Assembly: GCA_016794035.1 (NCBI GenBank)
Contig: JAEUHS010000033.1
Coordinates: 1 to 64,000 of the forward strand
Source of the DNA: Planctomycetota bacterium
Lineage (GTDB): Bacteria > Planctomycetota > UBA1135 > UBA2386
Length of the DNA stretch: 64,000 bases
Direction: 5' to 3'
The first letter of the stretch is position 1; every line of letters starts with the position of its first letter. The translations under genes were made by a program, and so were the position numbers. The notes beneath the pieces were generated by a model. It saw nothing but the letters and a program-made list of their open reading frames with translations, did not search any database and had not been told where the DNA came from. Of the stretch, positions 32,371 through 40,550 are shown piece after piece.

Positions 32371-33453
32371 TCATTTCTCCGTCGAGCGCCCGCGCACCCG
32401 GTCGAGGAACGCGCGCTCGCCGGGTTTCAGCCGCTTGCCGGGCAGGCGCCACAGGCGCAGCCGCGCGACCTCTTCGAGCAGCGTCGCGAGCCACTGCTCC
32501 CGCTCGGCGAGGATCTTCGGCAGGTTGCGGTGTTCGCCCCACCTCGCGCCGAGTTCGCCGGCCAGCGCCCGCACCTCGTCGCGCAGCGCCAGCAGCAGGT
32601 CGAGCAGCACCTCGTTGCCGCCCTCGCCGCGCCGCGCCGCCAGCTTCGGCAGCAGCGCGCGCACCTGTTCGGGCGGCGCCGACTGGAACCACGGCGAGCG
32701 CACCAGCTCGGCCGCGAAGCGGTCGCCGAAGTGCCGCGCCAGCACCAGCAGGCGGTTGCGTTCGCCGAGTTCGTCCTTCCAGGTGCTGGCCTTGCTGATC
32801 GAGCCGTGGCCGACGTGCTCGCACACGGCGGCCGGCACGTACAGCGAACGCCAGCCCGCCGCGCCGAGGCGCAGCGCGAGGTCGACGTCCTCGTAGTACA
32901 TGTGGAAGTCCTCGTCCTGGCCGCCGACCGCGCGCCACGCCGTCACGCGGTAGAGCGCGCAGCAGCCCGACACGCCGAGCACCTCCTGCGGCGCCCCGCC
33001 CGGGCCCGGATCCGCCGTCCCCTGGTCGCGATCGACCCAGTAGAGGTCGTCGCGCTGCTGGATGCCGGTCGTGCAGATGCGGCCGTCGGGATAGACGATC
33101 TTCGGTGCCGCCGCACCGGCTCCGGGGTCGGCGTCGAGCGCGGCGACCAGTTCGCGCAGGCAGCCCGGCCGCAGCGTCGCATCGGTGTTGAGCAGCAGCG
33201 CGTAGTCGCCGCCGGCGCGCGCGACGCCGAGGTTGTTCGCCGCGGTGTAGTCGTTGCGTTCGTGCTGCACGAACTCGACCTCGGGGAACTCGCGTTGCAC
33301 GAACTCCTGCGAGCCGTCCGTCGAACCGTTGTCGATCAGCACCGTGCGCAGCGACGCCTCGCCGCCGGCCGCCGCGACCGCGCGCAGGCAGTCGCCGAGG
33401 AACTCGCGGCCGTTCCAGTTGACGACGACGACGGTCACCCGCGGGGCGGTCAT
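32371..33453 (-). CDS. Glycosyltransferase family 2
   Basis: A 360-residue GT-A enzyme. Hallmarks are VTVVVVNWNGREFLGDCL at the start, an IDNGSTDGSQ loop, LLLNTDATLRPG as the metal-binding D-x-D-like site (NTDA), and a YYEDVDLALRLGAAGW motif near residue 200. This is the rhamnosyltransferase-like (WbbL/RfbF) type that extends surface polysaccharides or glycolipids. The last 110 residues are a helical extension rich in Leu, Arg and Glu, perhaps a dimer or membrane-association arm. It is a single gene, divergent from the EamA transporter by 131 bases. Confidence 0.92.
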   Translation of the reverse strand: MTAPRVTVVVVNWNGREFLGDCLRAVAAAGGEASLRTVLIDNGSTDGSQEFVQREFPEVEFVQHERNDYTAANNLGVARAGGDYALLLNTDATLRPGCLRELVAALDADPGAGAAAPKIVYPDGRICTTGIQQRDDLYWVDRDQGTADPGPGGAPQEVLGVSGCCALYRVTAWRAVGGQDEDFHMYYEDVDLALRLGAAGWRSLYVPAAVCEHVGHGSISKASTWKDELGERNRLLVLARHFGDRFAAELVRSPWFQSAPPEQVRALLPKLAARRGEGGNEVLLDLLLALRDEVRALAGELGARWGEHRNLPKILAEREQWLATLLEEVARLRLWRLPGKRLKPGERAFLDRVRGRSTEK

Positions 33454-33544
33454 CGGGCGGGGACTCCGTTGGCTCGGTCGGGATCGGGCATGCGGCGGCC
33501 GGACGTCATTCCTACGCGCCGTCGGCGACCACCGCCAGGACAAG

Positions 33545-33574
33545 TTGTCGCGCCGCGATCGCGCCCCCTATCGT
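33545..33574 (+). promoter_or_regulatory. Putative promoter of the EamA gene
   Basis: TTGTCG (33545-33550) and TATCGT (33569-33574) lie 18 bases apart, matching four of six consensus bases each. The -10 ends ten bases before ATG 33585, so the transcript would have a very short leader or none. Confidence 0.4.
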
Positions 33575-33584
33575 CCCGCCGCCG

Positions 33585-34460
33585 ATGAACGCCCGCACGC
33601 GCTACGCTCCGCACCTGCTGCTGACCGCGATGATCGCGATCTGGGGCGGCAGCTACGCGGCCGTGAAGGTGGCGCTCGGTGCGCTGCCGCCGTTCACCGT
33701 GATCGCGCTGCGGTTCTGGATCGCGGTGCTGTGCGTGCTGCCGTTCCTCGGCCGCGGCGTCGGCGGCGAGCTGCGCGCGACGCGGCGGCCGGGGCTGCTG
33801 GCCGGCGCCGCGCTGACGATCGGCTACCTGCTGCAGACCGTCGGCATGAACGAGACCTCGGCGTCGATGGGCGGCTTCCTCGCCGGCCTGATCGTGCTGC
33901 TGGTCGGCCTCGGCGGCTTCCTGCTGTTCCGCTCGCGCTTCGGCAGGCTGTCGGTCGCCGGGTTCGCGCTCGGCGTGGTCGGCCTGCTGCTGCTGTGCTG
34001 GCCCGGCGGCGATGGCGAGCGCACCGACACCCTGCGCGGCATCCTGCTGCAGGTCGGCTCGATGACGGCCTACGCCGTGCACATCCTGCTGGTGTCGCGC
34101 TTCGGCCGCGGCGCGCCGGCGCTCGCGTTCTGCCTGTGGCAGCTGGTGCTCGTGGCGCTGGTCGGCACCGGCGCGGCCTGGCTCGCCGACGACCGGCTCA
34201 CGGGCGTCGACTGGAACGGCCCGCTGCTGTTCGCGATCGTCTACCTCGGCGTGCTCGCGACCGCGCTCGGCATCGGCGTGCAGGCCAAGGTGCAGCACCG
34301 GATCCCGCCGGTGCACGTCGCGCTGCTGTTCGCGATGCAGCCGCTGTTCGCGGCGCTGGTGGCCTGGGCGACGCTCGGCGACCGCATGGGCGCGATGCAG
34401 CTCGCCGGCGGCGTCACCATCGTCGTCGCGGTGCTGCTGACGAGTCTCGACCGTCAGTGA
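33585..34460 (+). CDS. EamA-family (DMT) transporter
   Basis: A 291-residue membrane protein with ten predicted helices built from two EamA repeats. The first begins LLTAMIAIWGGSYAAVKVAL (the conserved WG-x-[ST]-[FY] pattern). The second starts around residue 150 and ends PLFAALVAWATLGDRMGAMQLAGGVTIVVAVLL. Members export metabolites such as amino acids, cysteine or purine derivatives across the inner membrane; substrate cannot be predicted. No Shine-Dalgarno sequence is visible. Its last seven bases overlap the end of the convergent HEAT-repeat gene. Confidence 0.93.
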   Translation: MNARTRYAPHLLLTAMIAIWGGSYAAVKVALGALPPFTVIALRFWIAVLCVLPFLGRGVGGELRATRRPGLLAGAALTIGYLLQTVGMNETSASMGGFLAGLIVLLVGLGGFLLFRSRFGRLSVAGFALGVVGLLLLCWPGGDGERTDTLRGILLQVGSMTAYAVHILLVSRFGRGAPALAFCLWQLVLVALVGTGAAWLADDRLTGVDWNGPLLFAIVYLGVLATALGIGVQAKVQHRIPPVHVALLFAMQPLFAALVAWATLGDRMGAMQLAGGVTIVVAVLLTSLDRQ

Positions 34461-35440
34461 TCGGCGGTGATCGCGGTGATCGCCGCGCTCGCGGCCGCGG
34501 CCAGCGTGGCGTCCTTGTGCCCAGCCAGCCGGCGCAGCACCGGCAACGCCGGTTGGTGGCGCAGCTTGCCCAGCAGTTCGCAGGCGTGGCAGCGTTCGCG
34601 CAGCGCGAGCCGGTCGACCAGCGCGCGCGTCGCCGCGTCGGCCGTCCGGTTCGCGGTCTGCACCGGCGCGCGGTCGCGCTTCGCGATCGTCAGCACGATG
34701 CCGACGCCGGCCGCGTCGCCGCGTTCGGCCAGCGACACCGCCGCCGACTCGCGCACGTGGTGGTCGCGGTCGCCGAGGCAGCGCGCCAGCACCGGCAGCG
34801 CCGCGTCGGAACCGAGCCGGGCGGCGAGCCACGCCAGCGCGAAGCGCACGTCGGCGTCCTGGTGCGACAGCCCCTGCTCGAGCAGCGGCAGCGCGTGCGC
34901 CGCCTCGAGCGCGCCGAGGCTGGTCGCGTTCCAGCACCCCGCGATCGTCGCCAGCAGGCGACCCGACGGGTCCGCGACCGCGGCATCGAGCACGGCCTTC
35001 ACGGCCCCGGGAACGGCCGTGACGGCGAGCAGCTGTGCCGCCTGCACGCGCACGGTGGCGTTGCCGTGCGCCAGCTCCCCCTGCAGCGCCTCGACGAACG
35101 CATGGCTGCAGCGCTCGGTCACCCGCATCCGCTGCGGGAACGGCACCTCCTCGCCCTGCCGCACCTGCTCCAGCACGCCGCGCTCGACCGGATCGAGCTC
35201 GCCGTCGCGCAGCGAGGCGTGGAACCGACGTACGCTGCCGTCCAGGGCCACCTCGCACTCGACGCGCCGCACCGCGATACGTTGCAGCGCCCCGTCGGCA
35301 CCGCGCACGCTGACGCGGTTGTCCGTCACCGCGACGACGGTACCGGCGAGGCTCTCCCCCCCATCGAGCACGACCGCCTGCGACCGCAGTCCACCGAGGC
35401 AGGACAGGACGCCACCCAGGCACGCCAGCACGGTCTTCAT
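34454..35440 (-). CDS. Exported HEAT-repeat protein
   Basis: A 328-residue protein with a signal peptide (MKTVLACLGGVLSCLGGLRSQA). Residues 24-80 form a small SH3-like beta domain (LAGTVVAVTDNRVSVRGADGALQRIAV), similar in feel to planctomycete domains that handle 'effect on secreted product' proteins. From about 125 onward come five HEAT/PBS-lyase-type repeats with alternating helices (DVRFALAWLAARLGSDAALPVLARCLGD, HHVRESAAVSLAERGDAAG). These predict a curved protein-binding scaffold outside the cytoplasm. Its ATG overlaps the TGA of the large upstream gene (ATGA), so it is co-translated with it. Confidence 0.85.
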   Translation of the reverse strand: MKTVLACLGGVLSCLGGLRSQAVVLDGGESLAGTVVAVTDNRVSVRGADGALQRIAVRRVECEVALDGSVRRFHASLRDGELDPVERGVLEQVRQGEEVPFPQRMRVTERCSHAFVEALQGELAHGNATVRVQAAQLLAVTAVPGAVKAVLDAAVADPSGRLLATIAGCWNATSLGALEAAHALPLLEQGLSHQDADVRFALAWLAARLGSDAALPVLARCLGDRDHHVRESAAVSLAERGDAAGVGIVLTIAKRDRAPVQTANRTADAATRALVDRLALRERCHACELLGKLRHQPALPVLRRLAGHKDATLAAAASAAITAITADH

Positions 35441-37518
35441 TCGTTCTCCTTCACGGTCAGGTTCTTCAGCACGATCGTCTCGGTGCCGAAGTCGCGGCCG
35501 AAGATGTCCTCGAGCACGATCCTGGTCGGCAGCAGGTGCGCCCCGACCGCGGCCCACGTCACGGTGACGCGCTCGGTGAAGGCGGCCCCGCCGCGCGGCG
35601 ACGCCGCATGCTCACGCTCGAAGCGCTGCACGACCTTCTGGCCGGCGACGGTCTGCCACTGCAGGCGCGTGCGGGTGCCGTCCCGGTCGCGGAAGCCGCG
35701 CACGAGGCCGTCCTGCGTCTCGACGACCTCGACGGGGCCGTGCTCGATGCGGAAGCTGCCGTCCGCGCCCTTGCCGCCGATCTCGGCGCCGCCGAAGAAC
35801 TCGTCGAACGGCAGCCGGTCGCCGAAGTCGCGCAGGTACCACATCAGCAGCCGGTCGCGGAGCAGGAACCCGAGGTCGTGCTCGAGCTCGGGCGAAGCCG
35901 CCTGGTCGAACGTGACCTGCAGCCGCCGCAGGTGCCGGCCGATGCCGGTCGTCACCAGCCTGCCGGCGATGCGCTTCTGGCCGCGCCACAGCTGATCCAC
36001 GCCCGGTTGCGTGATCACGAACGACGCGGCGAGTTCGAGCGGCGCGTCCGGCAGCCGGTAGCCGGTGTCCCAGATCGCACGCAGCGCGGCGACGCCGTCG
36101 CCGGTCGGCCGCGGCGGTGCGATGCGCGCCGCCTCGCCGAAGGTCGTGTCGAACAGCTCCAGCCGTTCGCTGCTGTAGAGCCGGTCGCCGAACGTCGTCG
36201 TGCTGGTCCAGTCGATCGGCGCGAGCTGCCCTTCGCAGTCGCCGTAGGCGAACGTCTGGGCGACCGTCGACGACCGCGTGCGCGTCACCAACCAGCCGTG
36301 CGCCGTGTCCTGCGTGGTCCACTCGGTGCGTGCATCGTCGTAGCCGGTGCCGACCAGGCGGTCGCCGTCGACCTGCACGTCCTGGTGGCGTACGGCGGAC
36401 GCCGCGCCGCCGGTCGACAGCTGCCCGGCCGCGCCGGAACGCACGACACCCCAGCCGGGACCACGCAGCTCGATGCGGTCGTCGGTCACCTGCACCAGTT
36501 CGTTGCGCGCGGCGAGCATCGCGTAGTCGGGCCGCGCGACGAACTCGAACGCCTGCGCGATCGCCGACTCGACGCCGCCGGTGTCGCCGGAGTCGAACGT
36601 GACGATCGCATCGCCGCCGCGGGTCAGCGTGTAGCGGCCCTGCGCCTCGAACTCGTCGTAGTGCGCGACGTCGTCGACGCGCTGCCGGCGGACGTGGTGC
36701 ACGAACCGGCCGCTGACCGCGGTGACGGCGTCCGGCCAGCGATACCAGGCCGCGTACGCCGGTCGCAGCAGCGCCTCGACCTGCTGCGCGTCGTTCGGCG
36801 CGACGAGGCTCCAGTCGACGACCTCGAACGCCGTCGCGCGCAGCTGGCAGGCCGCCGCGGTCTCGTCGAGGTACGGCTGCGCGCCGGCCAGCGCCGGCAG
36901 CGTCCAGGTGCGGCGCTGGCCGGCCGCGAGCCGCAGGCCCATCAGTTCGACGGTGTCGTACGGCTGCGCCAGCGTGACGCGCAGCAGCACGTCGAGGTCG
37001 CGATCGTACGGGTTGCCGAGTTCGACCTCGGTCACGTTGAAGGTGCCGGCCAACGACGAGCGCTGCACCATGCGCGGCGCGCCGAGCGCGAGGTCGGGCG
37101 CCGGCACCACGCCCCCGTCGCACCAGCACGCCGACAGCACCTGCACCGCCTTCGCCCCCCGGCCGATCGCCAACTGCGTCGGCACGACGTAGCTCTGCCT
37201 GCCGCCGGCTGGCACCGAACGGCCGAACCGGCGCGCGCGCGGCAGCTGCACGCGGCGGAACGTCTCGGCGCGCACACCGCCGGGCGCCTTCCGGTCGGCG
37301 ACCTCGAGCCGGAACTCGAGCGGCTCGGCCGCCAGCGTGCCCTGGTTCTGCACCTCGACGACGAGCAGGCTGGTGCCGCGCTTCGCCGTGGCCGCGACGA
37401 CGCGACACGACAGCTGCTGCACGGAGCCGGCACCGAACGTCGGCACGGCGACCGCAGTCTGCGCGCCGGGCACACCGGCGAGGCAGGCCGCAACCACCAC
37501 GGACAGGAGGTTCCGCAT
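35437..37518 (-). CDS. Large exported protein of unknown function
   Basis: A 693-residue protein with signal peptide MRNLLSVVVAACLAGVPGAQT. The N-terminal third is probably an Ig-like beta domain set (AEPLEFRLEVADRK, NPYDRDLDVLLRVTLAQPYDT). The middle is beta-rich with repeated 'FDSGDTGG'-type turns and may resemble an outer-surface lipoprotein-carrier (LolA-like) fold (GRYTLTRGGDAIVTF). The end has another beta domain (EHGPVEVVETQDGLVRGFRDRDGT). No catalytic signature is recognised. It sits directly downstream of the membrane-tethered sigma-factor gene (23-base gap) and is co-translated with the HEAT-repeat protein, so it may be part of that signalling unit. Confidence 0.8.
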   Translation of the reverse strand: MRNLLSVVVAACLAGVPGAQTAVAVPTFGAGSVQQLSCRVVAATAKRGTSLLVVEVQNQGTLAAEPLEFRLEVADRKAPGGVRAETFRRVQLPRARRFGRSVPAGGRQSYVVPTQLAIGRGAKAVQVLSACWCDGGVVPAPDLALGAPRMVQRSSLAGTFNVTEVELGNPYDRDLDVLLRVTLAQPYDTVELMGLRLAAGQRRTWTLPALAGAQPYLDETAAACQLRATAFEVVDWSLVAPNDAQQVEALLRPAYAAWYRWPDAVTAVSGRFVHHVRRQRVDDVAHYDEFEAQGRYTLTRGGDAIVTFDSGDTGGVESAIAQAFEFVARPDYAMLAARNELVQVTDDRIELRGPGWGVVRSGAAGQLSTGGAASAVRHQDVQVDGDRLVGTGYDDARTEWTTQDTAHGWLVTRTRSSTVAQTFAYGDCEGQLAPIDWTSTTTFGDRLYSSERLELFDTTFGEAARIAPPRPTGDGVAALRAIWDTGYRLPDAPLELAASFVITQPGVDQLWRGQKRIAGRLVTTGIGRHLRRLQVTFDQAASPELEHDLGFLLRDRLLMWYLRDFGDRLPFDEFFGGAEIGGKGADGSFRIEHGPVEVVETQDGLVRGFRDRDGTRTRLQWQTVAGQKVVQRFEREHAASPRGGAAFTERVTVTWAAVGAHLLPTRIVLEDIFGRDFGTETIVLKNLTVKENE

Positions 37519-37541
37519 GACCGTTGTAGCCGGCGTGGCGG

Positions 37542-40487
37542 TCACGGCAACGCGACCTGGAGGCCGGCACCGGCGACGACGTCGATCGGCCGGGCGGCGC
37601 CCAACTGCCGGACCCGGGCGCGGCCGCCGCCCAGCCGGCGGGCCTCGAGCGCGAGCGTGTAGCGACCGGGCGGCAACTGCAGCACCCAGGCCGGTCCCTC
37701 GGCGGCGGGATCGGGTGGCAGGTAGCGACGATCGACCTCGCCCGGCGGCTCGACCGGCGTCACCACGACGCAGACGCGTTCGCCGGCGTCGCCGCGGCCC
37801 TCCGGTGCGCACGTGATCGACAGCGTGCCGAGGTTCGGCAGGCGCACGTCGACGTCGGTCGTGAGCGCGTCGATCGGCCACGACCGTTCGTGGCCCCCGA
37901 GGCGCACGACGAGGCGGCCGGACCGCGCGGCCGCGCGTTCGAACACGAACTCGCCCTCGCCGACGGCGCGACCGATCACGGTCGGGGCGTGCTCGAAGAC
38001 GAGCCGGACGTCGGTGGCCAGCGCGGGGGCACCGCTCTGCTGCCGCAGGTGCGCGCGCAGCGTGCGGCCGCGCGTCAGCACGATGTCGAGCGGCACGTCC
38101 GGTCGCAGGTCGATGCCGTCCCGCAGCCAGGTGACGAACGCCGGATGACCGGCCTCGACGTGCGCGCCGGCCATCGGTGCGCGCAGCGGACCGAGCCGGA
38201 AGCGCCCGTCGGCGTCGGTGCGCGCGGTCAGCGCCTGGTCGCCGAGTTCGGCGTGCAGACGTGCGCGCGGCACCGCGCGGCCCTGTTCGTCGCACACGCG
38301 GCCCTCGACCTCGAACGCGCCGGCCGCTACCTCGATCACGACCTCGTCGCAGCGTGCGATCGGCGGCGCGACGACCTCGGCGCGGCCGACCTCCTGGTCG
38401 GCCTCGTCGACGACGACGAGCCGCAGCAGCAGCCCGGGCACGAGGTCGGACAACTCGCAACGACCATGAGCATCGAGCGGAAACGCGAGCGCGAACGCGC
38501 GCGGCGCCGGTTCGGGTTGCCCCGGCAGCACGAACGGCAGCCGTTCGGCCTCGACGCGCACGCGCAGGTCCGTGGCGGGCGCGCCCCGCCGATCGAGCAC
38601 CCGCACGTCGATGCCGTTGCCGGCCAGCAGCTGCACCGACACGTCACCCTGGTCCGGCAGCGCCACGACGGCGGTGCGATGGCCATGCGCGCGCACCGTG
38701 GCCTCGCTCGCCTGCGCCGGCACCCCGAACACGTCGGCTCGCCCCGCCGCGTCCGTCGTCGCGGCGACGAAGCTGCCGTCGGCCGTCACCACGCGCACCA
38801 CCGCCCCGGGCAGCGGCGCGCCGTCGACACCGCGCACCACGAACGCCAGCGCGCGGCCGACCGCGAGGTCGCCGACGTCGATGTCCGTCTGGTCGGCTTC
38901 GGCCGTCAGACGACGCTGCAGCAGATTGTCCCCCTGCTCGGACGACACCAGCAGTTCCCCGCGCCAGGTGCCGCCGCGCCGCGGCCGGGGCACGCCGATC
39001 GTGAAGCGGCCGTCGGCGCCGCTGATCACCGTGCGGAGGCCGGCGTCCTGCCGCGGGTCGGGCGCGACGACGTGCAGCATCAGCCCGGCGGCGGGCACCG
39101 CGCCCGCGAGCACGCGGCCACGCACGACGAACGGCGGCGTCAACTCGAGCCGGAGGTCGGGTTCGGGTTCCAGCAGCAGCAGCGTGGTCGCGTCGTCGAG
39201 GCAGCCGCGCCCCGAGGTCTCGCGCAGCGTCCAGGCGCCGTCGGTCGTCAGCGCCCCGGTCCAACCGGCCGCGAGCCCGTCGAAACGGAACGCGCCACCG
39301 GCGGGCAGTTCGACCCGCAGCGTCGCCGGCCCGACGCCGAGCCGGTCCAGTCGCTCGAGCACGCGTTCGTCGAGGTCCTGCGCCCAGACGCCGCCGCGAT
39401 CGTGCTCGAGGCGCAGCACGATCGGCTGGTGCGCACCGGCGGGCCACTGCACGTGGCCGGCGACGATCTCGCCGAACGGGTACACGACGCGCTGCACCGC
39501 GACCGTCCCGTCGCGGCGGACGCGCAGCGGGACGGTGCCCGGTTCGACGACCAGCAGTTCGTCGGTCGATCGCGCCGGCAGCTCGGCGCGCCCGCCGGCG
39601 TCGGTCCGGGTGTCCCCCACCAGCGACCCGGCGGTCAGCGCGAACACGTGCACGTCCGGCCGCGGCATCCCCGCCCCGTCGACGACCTCGAGCGTCGCCA
39701 CGTCGGCGACCGCGGCACGGCTCGGCGCTGGCGCCGTCGACCGCGGCGTCTCGCCGGCCACGCCGGCCGGCGCCGCCGCGTCGACCCGCGCGATCGGCGG
39801 CGGCGCCGGCTCGGGGCTCGGCCACCACTGCCACAACAGGAACGTCGCCGCGATGGCGGCGACCGACGCCAGCACCAGCTTGGTGTTCATGATCCAGAAC
39901 AGGGCGCCGCCGGCGCCGGATGCGGTGGCTGCGGACGTGACCCCGAACTGGCCGCGCCAGGCGAGGCAGAAGGCGGCGAAGCCGCCGGCGTGCGTGTGGT
40001 CGAGCCGTTCGCGCAGCAGCTGCAGCGCGCGCGACAGCCGCTTGCGCGCGGCGACCGGCGACACCTCCTGGCGCGCCGCGACCTCGGCCGTCGACAGCCC
40101 GTCGAGGTAGCGCAGCAGGATCGCCGAGCGGTACGGCTCGTCGAGCTGCATCACCACGGCAGTCAGTTCGCGGCACAGGGCGCCGCGCTCGACGACGTCG
40201 CCGGCGCTCTGCGTCTCGACGGCGGCCGCGACCGCGGCCTCCCGGCGGCGGCGCCGCCGTTCGGAACGGCGCAGGCGCTGCACGCCGTGCTGCACGACGG
40301 TCGCCAGCCAGGCGCGGGCGCCGCCGTCGAGGTGCGCCGGGGGCCGGGTGCGGGCCGCCAGCCAGGCGTCGTGGGCGACGTCCGCGGCCTGGTCGGGATC
40401 CCCGAGCAGCCGCCGGGCCAGCTCCTTGACCCAGGTCAGGTCGCGCAGGACCAGGGCATCCGCCGTTTCGTCGGGCTCGCTCGCCAT
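37542..40487 (-). CDS. ECF sigma factor fused to a membrane helix and carboxypeptidase-regulatory-like domains
   Basis: A 981-residue protein. Residues 1-170 are a complete extracytoplasmic-function sigma factor: region 2 (DPDQAADVAHDAWLAART) and region 4 (LDEPYRSAILLRYLDGLSTAEVAARQEVSPVAARKRLSRALQLL). After a linker, residues about 200-222 are one membrane helix (KLVLASVAAIAATFLLWQWW). Some 750 residues of beta-rich extracytoplasmic sequence follow, with several carboxypeptidase-regulatory-like (CarboxypepD_reg) domains showing DxxGR and VxGxVxDxxGxP patterns. It appears to be a membrane-tethered sigma factor that carries its own sensor, likely released by proteolysis. Such C-terminally extended ECF proteins are known from planctomycetes. 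Confidence 0.88.
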   Translation of the reverse strand: MASEPDETADALVLRDLTWVKELARRLLGDPDQAADVAHDAWLAARTRPPAHLDGGARAWLATVVQHGVQRLRRSERRRRRREAAVAAAVETQSAGDVVERGALCRELTAVVMQLDEPYRSAILLRYLDGLSTAEVAARQEVSPVAARKRLSRALQLLRERLDHTHAGGFAAFCLAWRGQFGVTSAATASGAGGALFWIMNTKLVLASVAAIAATFLLWQWWPSPEPAPPPIARVDAAAPAGVAGETPRSTAPAPSRAAVADVATLEVVDGAGMPRPDVHVFALTAGSLVGDTRTDAGGRAELPARSTDELLVVEPGTVPLRVRRDGTVAVQRVVYPFGEIVAGHVQWPAGAHQPIVLRLEHDRGGVWAQDLDERVLERLDRLGVGPATLRVELPAGGAFRFDGLAAGWTGALTTDGAWTLRETSGRGCLDDATTLLLLEPEPDLRLELTPPFVVRGRVLAGAVPAAGLMLHVVAPDPRQDAGLRTVISGADGRFTIGVPRPRRGGTWRGELLVSSEQGDNLLQRRLTAEADQTDIDVGDLAVGRALAFVVRGVDGAPLPGAVVRVVTADGSFVAATTDAAGRADVFGVPAQASEATVRAHGHRTAVVALPDQGDVSVQLLAGNGIDVRVLDRRGAPATDLRVRVEAERLPFVLPGQPEPAPRAFALAFPLDAHGRCELSDLVPGLLLRLVVVDEADQEVGRAEVVAPPIARCDEVVIEVAAGAFEVEGRVCDEQGRAVPRARLHAELGDQALTARTDADGRFRLGPLRAPMAGAHVEAGHPAFVTWLRDGIDLRPDVPLDIVLTRGRTLRAHLRQQSGAPALATDVRLVFEHAPTVIGRAVGEGEFVFERAAARSGRLVVRLGGHERSWPIDALTTDVDVRLPNLGTLSITCAPEGRGDAGERVCVVVTPVEPPGEVDRRYLPPDPAAEGPAWVLQLPPGRYTLALEARRLGGGRARVRQLGAARPIDVVAGAGLQVALP

Positions 40488-40550
40488 GTCTGCAGGGTAC
40501 AGGCCCGCGGGCAGCCCTGGTGTGACCGGCGAATCCGCGTCGCGACCCGG

